Below, in pieces: positions 51,035 through 58,044 of a stretch of 64,000 nt of DNA. Both the position numbers and the translations under genes were made by a program. The stretch's first letter is position 1. Each line of letters starts with the position of its first letter. This DNA is from Micromonospora gifhornensis (GTDB taxonomy: Bacteria > Actinomycetota > Actinomycetes > Mycobacteriales > Micromonosporaceae). Location of the stretch: positions 1 through 64,000 of the forward strand of contig NZ_BOPA01000014.1 in the NCBI RefSeq assembly GCF_016863515.1, written 5' to 3'. The notes beneath the pieces were generated by a model, which was not told the origin of the DNA, ran no database searches, and saw only the letters and a program-made list of their open reading frames with translations.

Positions 51035-52758
51035 CGGAGGTCACCACCGGGGGTGAAGACCGCCCGGTAGTCCGGGTCGGCCCACAGCCGGCGGTGCGGC
51101 CCCACCGCCCGAACCCGGCCGCCGTCGAGCCAGGCGACCAGGTCGGCCGTGGCCGCCGTCGCCGCACGGTGGGTCACCACCAGCCGGGTACGACCGCCGA
51201 CCCCCTCGGTCACCGCCCGGCTGATCCGGTGCTCGGTGGCGGTGTCCAGGCTGGACGTGGCGTCGTCGAGGATCAGCAGCCGCTGCGCCGGGAACGCGCG
51301 GGCCAACCCGATCCGCTGTGCCTCACCGCCGGACAGCGGCGCCTCGGTCAGCCGGGTGCGGAACCCGTCGGGCAGGCGGTCCACCACGTCGGCCACCTGA
51401 GCGGCCCGCGCCACGGCCAGCACCTCGGGGGTCGCCGGGGCGGCGCCGGCGGGCGGGCCGGCCGATTCGTCGGGCAGGGCGAGACCGATCGCGTCATGCA
51501 CCGTGTCGCCGACCAGGACCGGGCGGTCGAACGCCTGCCCGACGCCCCGGCGCAGTGCTCCCGGGCTCAACCGGTGCAGCGGCACCCCGTCCAGCAACAC
51601 CTCACCGGCGTCCGGGTCGTGCAGTCGGCCCGCCACGGCGGCCAGGGTCGACTTGCCGACGCCGGAACGCCCGACGACGGCGAGCGTGGCACCGGCCGGC
51701 ACCAGCAGGTCGATGCCCCGCAGCACCGGCCGCCCGTCCCCGCTGCGCACGCCGACACCGCACAGCCGCAGCTCACCCTGGCCGGACGGTAGGGGCTCGT
51801 CGCCGTACCGGCGGGTCGGGTGGGCCAGGGGTTCGGCGATCCGGTTGGCGGCCGCCCGGGCGCGTACCAGCCGGTGGAGCGTGGCCAGCACCGCGCCCAG
51901 TCCGGCGCCGAGGGCCGCGTACTGCATCGCGGCGACCAGTTGCCCGGGGGTGAGCCAGCCGACGGTGAGCGCGTACCCGCCGACGGCCACGACGGCCGCC
52001 TGCAACAGCGGACCCACGGCTGCGGTACGGGCGCTCGCCCGGGCCAGCAGCCGCCAGCCGAGCTGCCCGTACCCGCGCAGTTCCGGTAGTGCGCTCAGCA
52101 CCCGCTCGCGTTCCTGGTCGACGGTTGCCGCGGCGGCGATGGTGCGGGCCCCGCCGAGCGCCTCCAGCAGCCGCCCGGCGATGGCACCCAGCACGCGCTG
52201 GTATCCGGTCACGGCGGCGGAGGCGTCGGTGACGAAGGCCCGCATGAGCACCGCGAGCACCGCCAGCCCGCCGAGGAGGGTGAGCCCCAGCAGCGGCTCG
52301 ATCAGGGTGAGCGCCACGACGCTGCCGACCGGGGGCAGCAGCGCGACCACACCGAACACCACGGCGGTCCCCGCCTGCCCGGCGTCGGTGGCCTGACCGA
52401 CGAGCCGGCCGACCAGGTCACCCACCGGGTAGCGGCGGACGGTGCGTACGTCGCAGGCGAACAGGTGACGCAGCAGCCGCCGACGCAGCAGGGCGGTGGC
52501 CCGGGCCGCGCCGTAGCCGGCGGCGACGTCACCGAGGATGTCGGTGGTCAGGAGGATCACGACGAGCGCGCAGGCGACGGCCGGCCACCAGGAGGCCGTA
52601 CCGCCCACGGCGGCGTCGACGGCGAACCCGAGGGACGCCGGCAGAGCCAGTTCGGCGGCGGCGCCGATCAGCGCCACCACGGTGAGCAGGCCGGTCCAAC
52701 CGCCGCCGTCACGGACCACCCGGCGCAGCAGCCGGTCGGGGCCGGTCGGTGTCGGCAT
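51031..52758 (-). CDS. ABC half-transporter, RamA-like, with a non-canonical Walker B
   Basis: The 575-residue protein has six helices (about 15-320) and an ATPase domain. Walker A is GRSGVGKST and signature LSGGEAQR. Walker B is LLILDDATSSLD, where Asp replaces the catalytic Glu, suggesting one degenerate ATP site in the heterodimer. The switch His is in VVTHRA. ATG 52758 has GGGAGG 6-11 bases upstream on the minus strand. The longer upstream frame covers the precursor gene and is not used. It pairs with the overlapping downstream half-transporter. Confidence 0.87.
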   Translation of the reverse strand: MPTPTGPDRLLRRVVRDGGGWTGLLTVVALIGAAAELALPASLGFAVDAAVGGTASWWPAVACALVVILLTTDILGDVAAGYGAARATALLRRRLLRHLFACDVRTVRRYPVGDLVGRLVGQATDAGQAGTAVVFGVVALLPPVGSVVALTLIEPLLGLTLLGGLAVLAVLMRAFVTDASAAVTGYQRVLGAIAGRLLEALGGARTIAAAATVDQERERVLSALPELRGYGQLGWRLLARASARTAAVGPLLQAAVVAVGGYALTVGWLTPGQLVAAMQYAALGAGLGAVLATLHRLVRARAAANRIAEPLAHPTRRYGDEPLPSGQGELRLCGVGVRSGDGRPVLRGIDLLVPAGATLAVVGRSGVGKSTLAAVAGRLHDPDAGEVLLDGVPLHRLSPGALRRGVGQAFDRPVLVGDTVHDAIGLALPDESAGPPAGAAPATPEVLAVARAAQVADVVDRLPDGFRTRLTEAPLSGGEAQRIGLARAFPAQRLLILDDATSSLDTATEHRISRAVTEGVGGRTRLVVTHRAATAATADLVAWLDGGRVRAVGPHRRLWADPDYRAVFTPGGDLR

Positions 52759-52783
52759 CGGACCTCCCGCGAGAAAGACGTGC

Positions 52784-52817
52784 GGCCCTGGGCGGGTACA
52801 TCGCCCCGCCCAGGGCC
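52784..52817 (-). terminator. Strong hairpin between ramS and ramA (attenuator-like)
   Basis: A perfect 13-bp stem (52784-52796 with 52805-52817) with an 8-base loop sits in the 74-base gap after the precursor gene. A pyrimidine-rich CGTCTTTCTC follows on the minus strand. It would let much more precursor than transporter message accumulate. Confidence 0.75.
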
Positions 52818-52832
52818 TCGCGTGGCGACCCG

Positions 52833-52952
52833 TCAGTTGCAGGTCGTGACGGACAGCGAGCTGTCGCCGCAGAGCAGCAGGCTCGCCCGGCTGCCACCGC
52901 CGGTGCGGTCGGCGGGGGCCATCTCCAGGCCCTGAAGGTCGAGAAGCGCCAT
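52833..52952 (-). CDS. ramS: Class III lanthipeptide precursor (SapB/RamS-type)
   Basis: The 39-codon gene encodes leader MALLDLQGLEMAPADRTGG and core SRASLLLCGDSSLSVTTCN. The leader has the LLDLQGLE motif recognised by class III synthetases. The core holds two S-x2-S-x3-C rings (Ser21-Ser24-Cys28; Ser31-Ser34-Cys38). Streptomyces SapB differs from this core by only one residue in the shared part (Ile to Val), judged from memory of the SapB sequence. A ribosome site (GGGAGGAGG) precedes the ATG, and the synthetase stop lies 6 bases upstream, so the genes are coupled. The product should be a secreted surfactant-like lanthionine peptide. Confidence 0.93.
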   Translation of the reverse strand: MALLDLQGLEMAPADRTGGGSRASLLLCGDSSLSVTTCN

Positions 52953-52958
52953 GTCGTG

Positions 52959-55559
52959 TCACCTCCTCCCGTGCTTGTCGGGTTGGTCGGTTCCCCTCGC
53001 ATCGGCGAGGGTGTCGGTGGCGCCCGTCAGGGGCGCGAGGAACGGCAACGTCACCGCCGTGTCGGGTCGGGCGGCGGCCAGTGCCAGCAGGACGCCGGCG
53101 GTGCCGGTGCCGAGGTCCATGGACAGCCGCAACAGCTGCTCGCCGGGGAAGGCGACCCCGTCGGCGTACGGCAGGGCGTGCCAGGCGAGGCGTCGCACCT
53201 GCGCGGTCAGTTCCGTGGACAGCTCCGGATCGTCCGGGTACGCCGCGAGGTAGGCGACGATGCCCGCCCGCCCGGCGAAGAGGCCGGACTGCGCGTAGAA
53301 CGGGGACCTGGCGGCCCGACGGACACCGGCGCTCGCTTCGGCGAACCGCTCGTCGGCGCGGTGCCGCAGGTACTGGTCGAGCACCAGTCCGATGCCGACA
53401 CTGCCCTGCCCCAGGTAGGGCATGGTGCGCCAGCCCTCGTTGACCTCCAGCGCGCCGTCGGGGCGTACCACACAACGGTGCAGGTCCTGCCGCAGCGCGG
53501 TGGCGGCGTGCTCCAGCAACTGCGGATCGCCGGTCAGCTCGTACAGCCGTATCAGCATCAGGGCCGGTCCGGTACGGCCGCGCAGCAGTCCCGCGTACGG
53601 GTGCCGGCCGCCGCTGACGTCGGACTCCGGTGCGTCGGCGAGTTGCGCGATCACCCGGTCGGCGGCCCGCCAGGCGGCGTCGCGAAGGGTGGTCTCACCG
53701 GTGCGTCCGGCCAGCTCGGCGAGGTTGAGCGCGATCCCGGACAGGCCGCCGGCCAGGCTGTGGTCCAGCCCGTCCCACGGTTGCCGCAGACAGATGTCGA
53801 GCACGTCGAGGGCGTCCTGCCGGCGATCCAGCTGCTCCAGGGCGTACGCGACGCCGTGCAGGCCGTCGTAGAAACCGCAGCGGGTGCCGGCGGCGGGCGA
53901 GGTGGCCCGGCGTACCAGCCACCGTTCGTGTTCCGGCCGGCGTCCGGCGCCGCTGAGGTGCAGCGCGTACAGGACTCCGGCGGCGCCGTGGGCGAGGTTG
54001 AGCCCACCGCTGCGGAACTGCTCGATGTCGCCGGGGAAGAGTCGGTCGTCGCGCTCAGGTGTCGCGCTGGCCAGGATCGCCCGGGCCAGTCGGTCGCGGT
54101 GCGAAGGTCCGACGTCGACGGTGAGATCGGGTCGGTCTTCCGCTGCTGCCGGGCTGTCGCCGGTGATCTGAGCGACGGCGGCGTCCAGGAGTGCTCCGGG
54201 CACCGGGAACCGGGCGGCGATCACGTCCGCCAGGTGTGCGGTCTTGGCCGGTACCAGCCGGAACAGTTGGGTCAGCGGCAGGAACAGGGCCAGGCGCAGG
54301 CAGGCCAGGGCGTAGTGGTCGACAGCGGGACCGGTGCGGTCGCGGGGTGCGGCGAAGCCCTGGTTGCGCAGGCCGGGCCGGCGATGCCCGTCGATCGGGG
54401 CGGCAACCTCGAAGTCGACAAGGGCGATCCGGTCGTCCGGGCGGACCATCACGTTGAACAGGTGCAGGTCGCCGTAGACGAGGCCACGTTCGTGGATGGC
54501 CTGGACGACCTCCTCGACCTGCCGGTGGATGTCCAGCGCCCAGCGCGTGTAGGCGGCGCGGTCGGCGTCGGTGGCGTCGGCGTCGATGAGCGGGTACCTG
54601 TCGACGAGCACCTTGTTCAGCGCCCGGCCCTCGATGAACTCCAGGGCCAGGAACCGGTGCTCGCCGAGGGTGAACTCGTCGTGCACCCGGGGCACCTGCG
54701 GGAGGTCGGCGAGTCGACGCAGCGCCGCTGCCTCGCGGCTCAGGCGGGCCACCGCGTCGGTGCCGTCGGCGTCCAGACCGGCGTACGGTCGTGCCTCCTT
54801 GAGTACCACCTGCGTGTCGGTACGCAGGTCCCGGCCGATGTAGAGGCCACCGCCGTTGGAGAAGTGGATGACCTTCTCGACCCGGTACGGCACCTCGTCG
54901 GTGCTTGTGGCGTTGCGGGCGGCCAGGTGCGGCGCGAGGAAGTCGGGCAGGCTCACCCAGGACGGTACGTGGAAGACCGGGTCACGCCGGTCGGGCACCA
55001 GAGCGCCGTTGTCGTCCTCGATCGCCGGGACGACCTGGCCGTCGGCGGAGTGGCAGTAGCGGGCGGCGAAGCCGCCGTAGCGTACGTACACCGGGCCGGC
55101 GCCGTAGCGCAGGTCGCTGAGGATGTACGGACCGGACTCGCCGGTGAGCAGTTCGTCGAGCTCCTTGCAGACCAGTTCCAGTTCGGCGTCGTCATGCGGG
55201 TAGACGGTGACGAACTTGCCGCTGGCCGCCCGGGAGGCGTACTTGGAGTTGCGCAGCAGCAGGGTGCGGGGGCCGCGGAGGAACTTGAACGACAGTCCAC
55301 GCGGGACGCAGTAGTTCCAGACGGCGTCCAGCACCTGCTCGGCGTTGTCCAGGGTCGCCGACACGTGGATCTTCCAGCCCTGTTGCGGCAATGAGCCGCC
55401 GTCAGGGGCGTAGATCAGCCAGTCGTCGAGCGGCTCGGTGCGCCAACCCTCGGGCAGGGACCGCCGGGCCGCCGCGAAGGTGGGCTCTGCGGCGGCGTTG
55501 CCCAGCGAGTCGTAGAAGTGTCGGTCGGCGGCGCAGTAGCTGTCGTAGCGATCGTCCAC
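52959..55559 (-). CDS. ramC: Class III lanthipeptide synthetase, RamC-like (LanKC)
   Basis: The enzyme phosphorylates Ser residues of the RamS-like peptide, eliminates phosphate and closes lanthionine rings. The 866 residues show an N-terminal lyase-like region (about 1-210). A Ser/Thr-kinase-like domain (about 225-470) has ATP-binding Lys in VVLKEARPY, catalytic loop YGDLHLFNV and metal-binding DFE. A LanC-like cyclase domain follows (about 490-860), with GLHGVAYALEQLD and GLSGIALNLAEL. The zinc ligands (Cys, Cys-His) of class I/II/IV cyclases are absent, which defines class III. GTG 55559 has GGAGGGAG about 9 bases upstream; a GTG three codons earlier has no room for that site. Confidence 0.92.
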   Translation of the reverse strand: MDDRYDSYCAADRHFYDSLGNAAAEPTFAAARRSLPEGWRTEPLDDWLIYAPDGGSLPQQGWKIHVSATLDNAEQVLDAVWNYCVPRGLSFKFLRGPRTLLLRNSKYASRAASGKFVTVYPHDDAELELVCKELDELLTGESGPYILSDLRYGAGPVYVRYGGFAARYCHSADGQVVPAIEDDNGALVPDRRDPVFHVPSWVSLPDFLAPHLAARNATSTDEVPYRVEKVIHFSNGGGLYIGRDLRTDTQVVLKEARPYAGLDADGTDAVARLSREAAALRRLADLPQVPRVHDEFTLGEHRFLALEFIEGRALNKVLVDRYPLIDADATDADRAAYTRWALDIHRQVEEVVQAIHERGLVYGDLHLFNVMVRPDDRIALVDFEVAAPIDGHRRPGLRNQGFAAPRDRTGPAVDHYALACLRLALFLPLTQLFRLVPAKTAHLADVIAARFPVPGALLDAAVAQITGDSPAAAEDRPDLTVDVGPSHRDRLARAILASATPERDDRLFPGDIEQFRSGGLNLAHGAAGVLYALHLSGAGRRPEHERWLVRRATSPAAGTRCGFYDGLHGVAYALEQLDRRQDALDVLDICLRQPWDGLDHSLAGGLSGIALNLAELAGRTGETTLRDAAWRAADRVIAQLADAPESDVSGGRHPYAGLLRGRTGPALMLIRLYELTGDPQLLEHAATALRQDLHRCVVRPDGALEVNEGWRTMPYLGQGSVGIGLVLDQYLRHRADERFAEASAGVRRAARSPFYAQSGLFAGRAGIVAYLAAYPDDPELSTELTAQVRRLAWHALPYADGVAFPGEQLLRLSMDLGTGTAGVLLALAAARPDTAVTLPFLAPLTGATDTLADARGTDQPDKHGRR

Positions 55560-55853
55560 CGTGACCACTCCCTCCGCCGATCGGCTGAGCCCTCGGTCTT
55601 GCTGGCTGATATGAGTTTGTCTATTCGGCCTATGGCGCTTCCAGTGTGATCAGTCATGACGTGAGGTGTGTGCCACACTCTTGGCCGTGACAAATGTCAG
55701 GCGGGTCCCGGGCGACGGCGGTGGGTGCGACCCCTCGCGGTGCGGGCCGACGCGACCGAGAGCCCGGGTCGTGCGTGTCGGCGGTGAAGACGCCGCCGAC
55801 CTGCGTCTGGCGGCGAGGGCTCAGCAGCAGCCGGGACGGATGCGGCGTACGCC
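55560..55853. promoter_or_regulatory. Divergent promoter region between ramC and the lipid kinase gene
   Basis: The 294-base region includes a short palindrome GTGTG-C-CACAC (55668-55678) and TGATCA at 55648-55653. Either could bind a regulator such as RamR, but there is no further evidence. A 63-residue frame at 55666-55857 ends in the overlap GTGA with the next gene and is not accepted as a gene. Confidence 0.4.
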
Positions 55854-56825
55854 GTGACACCTGACGACGACCCCGCAGCCGTCGATCGGCCGGCCGCCGT
55901 GACACCTGACGTTCACCCCGCAGCCGTCGATCGGCCGGTCGCGGTACTGGCCAACCCCACTGCAGGTCGGGGGCGGCACCGGCGACTGCTACCCGAGGTG
56001 CTGGACCGCCTGTCGGCGGGTGGACACCCGGTGCGGGTGCTGGAGGCGTACACCCGTGGCCAGGCCGAGGCCGCCTGCCGCGAGGCCGTGGCCGACGGAG
56101 CGGCGGCACTGGTCGCGGTGGGTGGCGACGGCACGGTGCACGTGGCCCTGCAGGCGGTGGCCGGCACCCGGGTGCCGTTCGGCGCGGTGCCGGCCGGCAC
56201 CGGCAACGACTTCGCCGTCGAGACCGGTTTCCCGGCCGATCCACTGACGGCCGTGGACACCATCGCGACGGCGTTGCGGGACGGCCGTTCCCGCCCCGTC
56301 GACCTGGCCCGGATCACCACGGCGACCGGCGAACGCCGCTGGTTCGGCGCCGTGCTCGCGGCCGGCTTCGACGCGATCGTCAACGAACGGGCCAACCGGA
56401 TGCGCTGGCCGCGCGGCCCTCGCCGGTACGACCTGGCGATCCTGGTGGAGTTGGCCCGGTTGCGCCCGCGTCGCTACACGCTGCGCCTCGACGGCGAAAC
56501 CCACGAACTGGACGCCGCGCTGGTGGCCGTCGGCAACTGTGCGTCCTACGGCGGCGGCATGCGAATCTGCCCGGACGCCGACCCGACCGACGGACTGCTC
56601 GACGTCGTGGTGGGCGGGCGGTTCAACCGGCGCATGCTGATCCGCGAGAAGCCGAACATCTACCACGGCACCCACATCCACCACCCGCTGGTGCGCAGCT
56701 ACCGAGCGCGCACCGTGGAGATCGCCGCACCCGACATCACCACCTACGCCGACGGCGAACGCTGCCTCCCCCTCCCGATCACCATCACCGCCACCCCCGC
56801 CGCCCTCCACATCCTCCTCCCCTAA
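55854..56825 (+). CDS. Diacylglycerol kinase family lipid kinase
   Basis: The 323-residue protein phosphorylates a lipid such as diacylglycerol or a related sphingoid or polyprenyl molecule. It has the DAGK signature VAVLANPTAGRGRH (about 28-41), VAVGGDGTVHVALQAV (GGDGT) and GTGNDFAVETGF. ADGE in TTYADGERCL completes the metal-binding set. The N-terminal 30 residues contain a duplicated 15-residue unit (VTPDxxPAAVDRPxA). The second GTG (55899) at the start of the second unit could be the real start. It is divergent from ramC. Confidence 0.9.
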   Translation: MTPDDDPAAVDRPAAVTPDVHPAAVDRPVAVLANPTAGRGRHRRLLPEVLDRLSAGGHPVRVLEAYTRGQAEAACREAVADGAAALVAVGGDGTVHVALQAVAGTRVPFGAVPAGTGNDFAVETGFPADPLTAVDTIATALRDGRSRPVDLARITTATGERRWFGAVLAAGFDAIVNERANRMRWPRGPRRYDLAILVELARLRPRRYTLRLDGETHELDAALVAVGNCASYGGGMRICPDADPTDGLLDVVVGGRFNRRMLIREKPNIYHGTHIHHPLVRSYRARTVEIAAPDITTYADGERCLPLPITITATPAALHILLP

Positions 56826-56889
56826 CCACCCACCCCACCCCCGCCGCAGCCCACCCACCCTCCCCACCCGCGCGCCCCTCCCAGCCCTG

Positions 56890-56968
56890 CCCCGCGATCT
56901 TGCACTTTCGGTCGCGGAATAACGGGCGTATGCCCTATATCGGCGACCAGAACTGCAAGATCGCGGGG
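56890..56968. repeat. Dispersed palindrome family A, copy 3
   Basis: A 79-bp element with perfect 15-base arms (56890-56904 with 56954-56968). The centre holds GGGC-GTAT-GCCC, which can form its own tip hairpin. It differs from copy 4 at only a few positions. Confidence 0.85.
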
Positions 56969-57050
56969 GCGGGTCCAAGGTCGCGGGGGCGGTGCAAGAT
57001 CGCGGGCGGCGCCCCTTGCGGGCCCCTCGCGTCGCTCGCGGCTCTCTCGG

Positions 57051-57129
57051 CCCCGCGATCTTGCACTTTCGGTCGCGGAATAACGGGCGTATGCCCTATA
57101 TCAGCGACCAGAAGTGCAAGATCGCGGGG
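57051..57129. repeat. Dispersed palindrome family A, copy 4
   Basis: A 79-bp element with perfect 18-base arms (57051-57068 with 57112-57129), the best-preserved copy. It begins 161 bases after copy 3 in the same orientation. Together they may form a two-hairpin terminator between convergent genes. Confidence 0.85.
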
Positions 57130-57208
57130 GCGGTCCCAGGTCGCGGGAACAGTCCAGGCCGCGGGTGCGGGGTGCAAGTGTGCGGGGGGTGGGGTGGGGG
57201 GTGGGGGG

Positions 57209-57967
57209 TTACGGGGTGGTGAGGGGGAGGATGGAGCCTAGGCCGTTGGGGCGGCCTACGTCGGCGGCGGGGAGGACCAGCGCGGCGCAGCCGGCCGCCA
57301 CTGCTCCCGCGTCGGCCGGGGTGTCGCCGACCATGAGGGCGTGCTCCGGGTCGACGCCGAGCATTCCGCAGGCGCGCCAGAAGATCGCCGGGTCCGGCTT
57401 GCAGCGACCCACCTCGTACGAGAGGACGAAGGCGTCGACCAGGTCGGCGAGGCCCCAGGCGGCGAAGTGGGGGCGGATGTCGAAGCCGATGTTGCTGACC
57501 ACCGCCACCCGTACGCCGGCCGCCCGTAGGGCCGCCAGGGTGGGCGCGGTGTCCGGGTACGGTACCCAGCCCTCGGGCGTCAGCACCCGCTCGTAGAGGG
57601 CGTCGGCGAAGCCGTCGATGCCCGCGTCGACCGTGGCGGCCAGCCCGGTGTACGCGCCCCGGTGGGCGTGCTCGTAGAGATCCCGGTCGGCCCACAGCTC
57701 GGCCAGCTGCGGTGGCACCCGGGCGGGCAGCGGCCCGCCGGCCCGACCTGCGGTGAGCAGCCGGTCGGCCAGCGAGGTGGCCCGGACCCGGTCAAGGTCC
57801 ACACCACACGTGGCGGCGGCGGCCAGGACCCACTCGCGGGGCTCCTCCACCTGGGCGAGCGTGCCGTGGAAGTCGAGCAGTACCGCCTCCACCGGACGGC
57901 GGGACGGCGTCGGCTGGACATCACGTACGGAGTCGGTCGGTTCGGCATGATCCGGCACGTGCTGCAC
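57209..57967 (-). CDS. HAD family hydrolase
   Basis: The 252-residue protein has motif I VEAVLLDFHGTLAQVE. The second Asp of DxD is replaced by His (DFHGT), a variant seen in some HAD groups. It has motif II VVSNIGFD, motif III in GRCKPDPAIFW and motif IV MVGDTPADAGAV. A helical cap (about 40-120) sits after motif I. The substrate is unknown. GTG 57967 is used; a second GTG three codons later is possible. Confidence 0.87.
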   Translation of the reverse strand: MQHVPDHAEPTDSVRDVQPTPSRRPVEAVLLDFHGTLAQVEEPREWVLAAAATCGVDLDRVRATSLADRLLTAGRAGGPLPARVPPQLAELWADRDLYEHAHRGAYTGLAATVDAGIDGFADALYERVLTPEGWVPYPDTAPTLAALRAAGVRVAVVSNIGFDIRPHFAAWGLADLVDAFVLSYEVGRCKPDPAIFWRACGMLGVDPEHALMVGDTPADAGAVAAGCAALVLPAADVGRPNGLGSILPLTTP

Positions 57968-58031
57968 CCTACCGACCCCCTCCGACCCGGCTGGCGGTCG
58001 GCCTTGCCGGGTACCTGTCAGGCGTACGGAC

Positions 58032-58037
58032 TAATCT
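58032..58037 (+). promoter_or_regulatory. -10 box (TAATCT) of helY
   Basis: TAATCT ends 7 bases before ATG 58045, again the leaderless spacing. Confidence 0.5.
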
Positions 58038-58044
58038 TGAGAAC

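Larger units (their letters stand above)
56826..57208. repeat. Convergent gene gap filled by family-A palindromes
   Basis: This 383-base gap holds two family-A palindromes, a half-copy and low-complexity C-rich and G-rich tracts. There is no gene. The half-copy (TGCAAGATCGCGGG, 56993-57006) matches the right arm only, suggesting repeated insertion or recombination here. Confidence 0.7.

Noticed and set aside
52749..55394. 881-residue plus-strand frame opposite ramC
   Set aside because: It is an antisense shadow of the synthetase with no membrane or catalytic motif, and it would also cover ramS on the wrong strand.
52959..55559. Class IV (LanL) synthetase instead of class III
   Set aside because: The C-terminal cyclase domain lacks the Cys and Cys-His zinc ligands of LanL, and the precursor is of the SapB type.
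55666..55857. Small 63-residue frame upstream of the lipid kinase
   Set aside because: It ends in a tempting GTGA overlap but has no ribosome site, no family resemblance and an Arg-rich composition typical of shadows.
56890..57129. Family-A palindromes as a CRISPR or riboswitch
   Set aside because: The copies lack spacers of constant length, occur singly elsewhere and lie at gene ends rather than before genes.
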